Origin: Alistipes sp.
Lineage (GTDB): Bacteria; Bacteroidota; Bacteroidia; Bacteroidales; Rikenellaceae
Assembly: GCA_017380955.1 (NCBI GenBank)
Contig: JAFOCZ010000045.1
Location: 1 to 10,555 of the forward strand
Length of the DNA: 10,555 nucleotides
Reading direction: 5' to 3'
The position numbers were made by a program, and so were the translations under genes. The notes under the pieces are model-generated. The model was not told the origin of the DNA and searched no databases. It saw only the letters and a program-made list of their open reading frames with translations. The stretch's first letter is position 1; every line of letters starts with the position of its first letter. Positions 7,929-10,555 of this stretch are shown piece by piece.

Positions 7929-7982
7929 TTAGTTCTCTTCGTTAGCCTCCTGCGCTCCCAGCGCCTCGTTAATGATGCCCAT
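7929..7982 (-). other. Possible 17-codon ORF in the leader of the kinase-AAA gene
   Basis: ATG at 7982 opens a short frame reading MGIINEALGAQEANEEN and stopping at 7929, 20 bases before the kinase-AAA ATG. Its codons are GC-rich and resemble those of the real genes (GAG, AAC, GCG), in contrast to the AT-rich flanks. A small hairpin, GCGCT-N3-AGCGC, sits inside at 7952-7964. It could be a leader peptide, a regulatory leader with accidental coding look, or chance. I see no ribosome binding site and do not recognise the peptide. Confidence 0.2.
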
Positions 7983-8031
7983 AATCCAAAAAACGTAACA
8001 CCATATAGCGAGTTTTTTCGATATTTTTTAT

Positions 8032-8039
8032 TAATTTTG
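8032..8039 (+). promoter_or_regulatory. Candidate -7 box for htpG (TAATTTTG)
   Basis: TAATTTTG fits TAnnTTTG on the plus strand, but no TTTG stands 19-21 bases upstream (cgag is there instead). If used, it gives a leader of about 140 bases containing the dyad cluster. The surroundings are AT-rich, so a chance match is likely enough. No full-consensus promoter is visible for either gene diverging from this 275-base region. Confidence 0.3.
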
Positions 8040-8079
8040 TTTGACAAACCACAGTCACCGCGACTGACAAAATGTCAGT
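8039..8079. promoter_or_regulatory. Cluster of three dyads between the kinase-AAA gene and htpG
   Basis: Three perfect inverted repeats are packed into 41 bases: GTTTG-A-CAAAC (8039-8049), CAGTC-N5-GACTG (8052-8066), and ACTGACA-N3-TGTCAGT (8063-8079). The second and third share 8063-8066, so as RNA hairpins they exclude each other. The position between divergent genes suits an operator or a structured htpG leader. It does not resemble the CIRCE heat-shock element. Function is inferred from position only. Confidence 0.4.
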
Positions 8080-8183
8080 GGAGAGGTTGTGGCATAGGGT
8101 TTGAGAGTGGGTGTGCAGTGTATAAGAGTGTCACAAACGCTCAAAACTATCGACAACAAACAAAAAACTAATAACATAAGAGT

Positions 8184-10241
8184 ATGAGAAATGGTAAAAT
8201 TGGGGTGACAACAGAGAATATATTCCCCGTAATCAAGAAGTTCCTATACTCCGACCACGAGATTTTCCTTCGTGAGTTGGTATCTAACGCTGTGGATGCC
8301 ACACAGAAACTCAAGACCCTGACCGCCAAGGGCGAGGCAGAGGGTGAGTTGGGCGACCTTACGATACACGTCGCTGTGGATGAGGCTGCCAAGACCCTCA
8401 CAATCACCGACCGTGGTATCGGTATGTCTATCGACGAGGTTGACAAGTATATCAACCAGATAGCATTCTCGGGTGCTGAGGAGTTTATGGCAAAGTATAA
8501 GGACCAGGCCATAATCGGACACTTCGGTCTCGGCTTCTACTCATCGTTTATGGTGGCAGATAAGGTTGAGATATTCTCGCAGTCGTACCGCGCAGCAGAG
8601 AAGAGCGTACACTGGAGTTGCAACGGCTCGCCAGAGTTTGAGATGGAGGAGTTGGAGGATAAGTTGGAGCGCGGAACACGCATCGTGCTACACCTCTCGG
8701 AGGAGTGCGCGGAGTATGCCCAGAAGTCTGAGATTCAGAGCCTTCTGCGCAAGTATTGCCACTTCCTGCCTATACCTATTGCCTTTGGCAAGAAGAGCGA
8801 GTGGAAGGATGGTAAATATGTGGACACCGCAGAGGATAACATCATCAACGTGACAACACCACTCTGGACACGCAAGCCCTCGGAGATTACCGAGGAGGAG
8901 TACAAGGCCTTCTATGCCGACCTCTACCCTGCTGCCGACGAGCCTTTGTTCTACATCCACCTAAACATCGACTATCCATTCAACCTCACGGGAATACTAT
9001 ACTTCCCTAAGATTCACTCCAACTTCGACATCCAGCGCAACCGCATACAGTTGTACTGCAACCAGGTGTTCGTAACCGACGAGGTGAATGGCATAGTTCC
9101 GGAGTACCTGACACTCCTTCACGGTGTTATCGACTCACCAGATATCCCTCTTAACGTGTCGCGTAGTTATCTGCAGAGCGACTCCAACGTCAAGAAAATT
9201 TCGAGTTACATAACCCGTAAGGTTGCCGACCGTCTTCAGGAGTTGTTCAACACTATGCGTCCCGACTACGAGGCTAAGTGGGATGACCTCAAGATATTCA
9301 TACAATATGGCACGCTCACCGATGAGAAGTTTGCCGAGAAGGCAGCATCGTTTATGTTGTGGAAGAGCATCGAGGGTAAGTATTACACCTCGGAGGAGTA
9401 TACTGCAAAGGTGCAGGAGACGCAGACCGATAAGGATGGTTTCACCATTATGCTATACGTTGACGACGTTGTGGGTAAGAATGCCTTTGTGGAGGCTGCG
9501 AAGGCTAAGGGCTACGACATCCTGGAGATGAACGGACAGTTGGATAACCACTATATTCAGTTCTATGAGTCGAAGCACGAGAAGGTGCGCTTTGTGCGTG
9601 TGGATAGCGACGTTGTGGAGAATCTCATCCGCAAGGAGGAGCGTGCGGCGATGGCACTCACCACCGAGCAGCAGCAGATTCTCACACCAGTGTTCGAGAG
9701 CCAGATGCCTACCGACGAGAAGATTCACTACCACATCTCGTTTGAGGCTATGACCGCCGAGGCACAGCCTGTGGTTATCACACAGAATGAGTTTATGCGT
9801 CGTATGAAGGAGATGGCAGCAACATCGGGTGGCGAGATGAGCCGCTTCTATGGCGAGATGCCCGATAACTTCACCATCACCGTGAACGGCAACCACCCTA
9901 TAGTCCTCGACATCCTCACCGAGGTGGAGGACGCATATGGCGATAAGTTGCGCACTATAGGTAAGAAGATTACCGCTGCGGAGCAGGAGGAGAGCCGCTT
10001 CGAGGAGACTGTTAAGGATAAGAAGGCTGAGGACCTCAGCGCCGAGGAGAAGGAGATGCGTGAGACATTGTCGAAGAGGGTTGTAGACCTGCGTATGGAG
10101 CGTGACGAGCGCCTCGCGGAGATAGGCAAGGAGAATAAGAAGGTGCGCCAGATTATCGACCTTGCACTGCTCTCTAACGGACTCCTCAAGGGCAAGAACC
10201 TCACGGAGTTCATCCAGCGCAGCATATCGCTGATAGAGTAA
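8184..10241 (+). CDS. htpG: Chaperone HtpG (bacterial Hsp90)
   Basis: HtpG is the cytoplasmic ATP-dependent dimeric Hsp90 chaperone, which remodels client proteins, often with DnaK. The 685-residue product starts MRNGKIGVTTENIFPVIKKF, in line with the family. The GHKL nucleotide site is intact: ELVSNAVDA (31-39, with catalytic-type E31 and N35), DRGIGM (76-81), and GHFGLGFYSSFMVA (112-125). The middle domain holds RNRIQLYCNQVFVTD (285-299) and SRSYLQSD (326-333), whose R327 corresponds to the arginine that contacts ATP. The C-terminal region has a strongly charged stretch (about 595-655) before the dimerisation end, making the protein longer than the E. coli form; such insertions occur in Bacteroidetes. 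Only a weak AAGAG precedes the ATG. It appears monocistronic, ending at a strong terminator. Divergence from the kinase-AAA gene may mean shared control. Confidence 0.98.
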   Translation: MRNGKIGVTTENIFPVIKKFLYSDHEIFLRELVSNAVDATQKLKTLTAKGEAEGELGDLTIHVAVDEAAKTLTITDRGIGMSIDEVDKYINQIAFSGAEEFMAKYKDQAIIGHFGLGFYSSFMVADKVEIFSQSYRAAEKSVHWSCNGSPEFEMEELEDKLERGTRIVLHLSEECAEYAQKSEIQSLLRKYCHFLPIPIAFGKKSEWKDGKYVDTAEDNIINVTTPLWTRKPSEITEEEYKAFYADLYPAADEPLFYIHLNIDYPFNLTGILYFPKIHSNFDIQRNRIQLYCNQVFVTDEVNGIVPEYLTLLHGVIDSPDIPLNVSRSYLQSDSNVKKISSYITRKVADRLQELFNTMRPDYEAKWDDLKIFIQYGTLTDEKFAEKAASFMLWKSIEGKYYTSEEYTAKVQETQTDKDGFTIMLYVDDVVGKNAFVEAAKAKGYDILEMNGQLDNHYIQFYESKHEKVRFVRVDSDVVENLIRKEERAAMALTTEQQQILTPVFESQMPTDEKIHYHISFEAMTAEAQPVVITQNEFMRRMKEMAATSGGEMSRFYGEMPDNFTITVNGNHPIVLDILTEVEDAYGDKLRTIGKKITAAEQEESRFEETVKDKKAEDLSAEEKEMRETLSKRVVDLRMERDERLAEIGKENKKVRQIIDLALLSNGLLKGKNLTEFIQRSISLIE

Positions 10242-10244
10242 ATG

Positions 10245-10271
10245 AAAAGGCGTCAAGTGACGCCTTTTTTT
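10245..10271 (+). terminator. Rho-independent terminator of htpG
   Basis: Starting three bases after the htpG stop, AAAAGGCGTC pairs perfectly with GACGCCTTTT around the loop AAGT, and the T run extends to 10271. The A-rich 5' flank means it could also work for transcripts coming from the right on the minus strand. Confidence 0.93.
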
Positions 10272-10273
10272 AG

Positions 10274-10301
10274 TGAGTAATGAGTAATGAGTAATTAGTA
10301 A
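10274..10301. repeat. Heptamer tandem repeat, four copies of TGAGTAA
   Basis: Three exact TGAGTAA copies (10274-10280, 10281-10287, 10288-10294) and one variant TTAGTAA (10295-10301) follow the htpG terminator without gaps. Short tandem heptamers of this kind are found in intergenic DNA of several bacterial groups. No function is evident. Seven is not a multiple of three, and every frame here lacks other coding signs. Confidence 0.85.
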
Positions 10302-10305
10302 TGTT

Positions 10306-10322
10306 TTGCCTCTGCGAGGCAA
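10306..10322. repeat. Short perfect hairpin TTGCCTC-TGC-GAGGCAA
   Basis: A 7-bp perfect stem with a 3-base loop sits between the heptamers and the decamer array. Neither strand has a T run after it, so it is not an ordinary rho-independent terminator. It may be part of the same mobile or spreading intergenic repeat, or a simple transcript-end stabiliser. Confidence 0.7.
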
Positions 10323-10329
10323 TATTGGG

Positions 10330-10429
10330 ATGGGGAATAATGGGGAGAGATGGGTAGTTATGGGTAGAGATGGGTATTTCCCTATCTCTCCCCATCAATC
10401 CCTATCAATCCCTATAACTCCCCATCATA
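10330..10429. repeat. Inverted decamer array: five ATGGGnAnnn units facing five reverse-complement units
   Basis: Five contiguous 10-base units beginning ATGGG start at 10330, 10340, 10350, 10360 and 10370. They are followed without interruption by five 10-base units beginning CCCTAT or CCCCAT at 10380, 10390, 10400, 10410 and 10420. The arms are exactly 50 bases each and meet at 10379/10380, forming a long imperfect hairpin or cruciform in which paired units match at about half to nine of ten positions. The left arm also fits a G-quadruplex pattern on the plus strand, and the right arm on the minus strand. No gene is seen here. Confidence 0.85.
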
Positions 10430-10555
10430 GTTCGGCAACAGATGTCTGCCTTATCTTGCCAAATTATAATGCCATTAACATTAACAACTGCGCCGTCAAA
10501 ACTCGCAAGAACATAACCACTGGGTATACAGTAGCATAACTTACGGCAGGCATAT
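10430..10555. other. Unassigned right end with one minus-strand frame open to the edge
   Basis: I see no recognisable gene, RNA or promoter here. On the minus strand one frame is open from the edge for 49 codons, including SGYVLASFDGAVVNVNG and IIIWQDKADICC, and stops at 10405-10407 inside the decamer array. It could be the tail of a gene convergent with htpG, which would suit a terminator-like palindrome between them, but the peptide is cysteine-rich, matches no family I know, and chance is a serious alternative. Confidence 0.25.

Noticed and set aside
8142..8149. TAGTTTTG on the minus strand as a promoter for the kinase-AAA gene
   Set aside because: It fits TAnnTTTG, but the nearest TTTG is only 11 bases upstream, and it would give a leader over 200 bases beginning near the htpG start.
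8122..8183. Direct repeat ATAAGAGT at 8122-8129 and 8176-8183
   Set aside because: Only eight bases, and two copies in an AT-rich leader can arise by chance, although the second abuts the htpG start codon.
9453..10322. Minus-strand open frame of 289 codons
   Set aside because: It is antisense to the well-supported htpG, and its first residues come from the hairpin and heptamer repeats. The leucine-rich product has no recognisable domain.
10274..10429. Repeat-rich tail considered as a CRISPR array
   Set aside because: The units are 7 and 10 bases with no spacers, half of them are inverted, and no cas gene is near.

Overview
The window reads as chromosomal DNA of a Bacteroidales bacterium, possibly close to the Alistipes/Rikenellaceae side, though the exact genus cannot be fixed by reading alone. 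The grounds are a fused SecDF, clear Bacteroidetes-type promoters (TTTG, a spacer of 19-20, then TAnnTTTG), A-rich leaders mostly lacking strong Shine-Dalgarno sites, and an HtpG with a long charged C-terminal insertion. There are five protein-coding genes that can be supported, four on the minus strand and one on the plus strand. There are no tRNA, rRNA, CRISPR or transposase genes.

Layout from left to right. Positions 1-2676 (minus) hold secDF, whose 3' end runs off the left edge. Its promoter (2784-2814) lies inside the rho-independent terminator (2794-2827) of the next gene. That gene is a secreted GH29 alpha-L-fucosidase (2870-4174, minus), only 23 bases downstream of lepA (4198-5988, minus), so lepA and the fucosidase look like one operon driven by a promoter at 6020-6051. 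Upstream is a 612-residue fusion of a protein-kinase-like domain with an AAA ATPase (6070-7908, minus). A 275-base divergent intergenic region (7909-8183) follows, rich in dyad symmetry and with one possible 17-codon ORF. Then comes htpG (Hsp90; 8184-10241, plus), closed by a strong terminator (10245-10271). The right end is non-coding repeat DNA: a heptamer array, a short perfect hairpin, and a balanced inverted array of five decamers facing five decamers (10330-10429). The last 126 bases are unassigned, with one minus-strand frame open to the edge.

The genes fall into protein export (SecDF), translation (LepA/EF4), glycan hydrolysis (a Sec-exported fucosidase) and protein quality control (HtpG and perhaps the AAA protein). 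The most unusual item is the kinase-AAA fusion. Its kinase half has GLG in place of DFG and lacks the usual lysine of the catalytic loop, so it looks like a pseudokinase or atypical kinase attached to an apparently intact AAA motor, divergently transcribed from Hsp90. I do not know of a described function for this architecture. The second item is the ten-unit decamer palindrome downstream of htpG.
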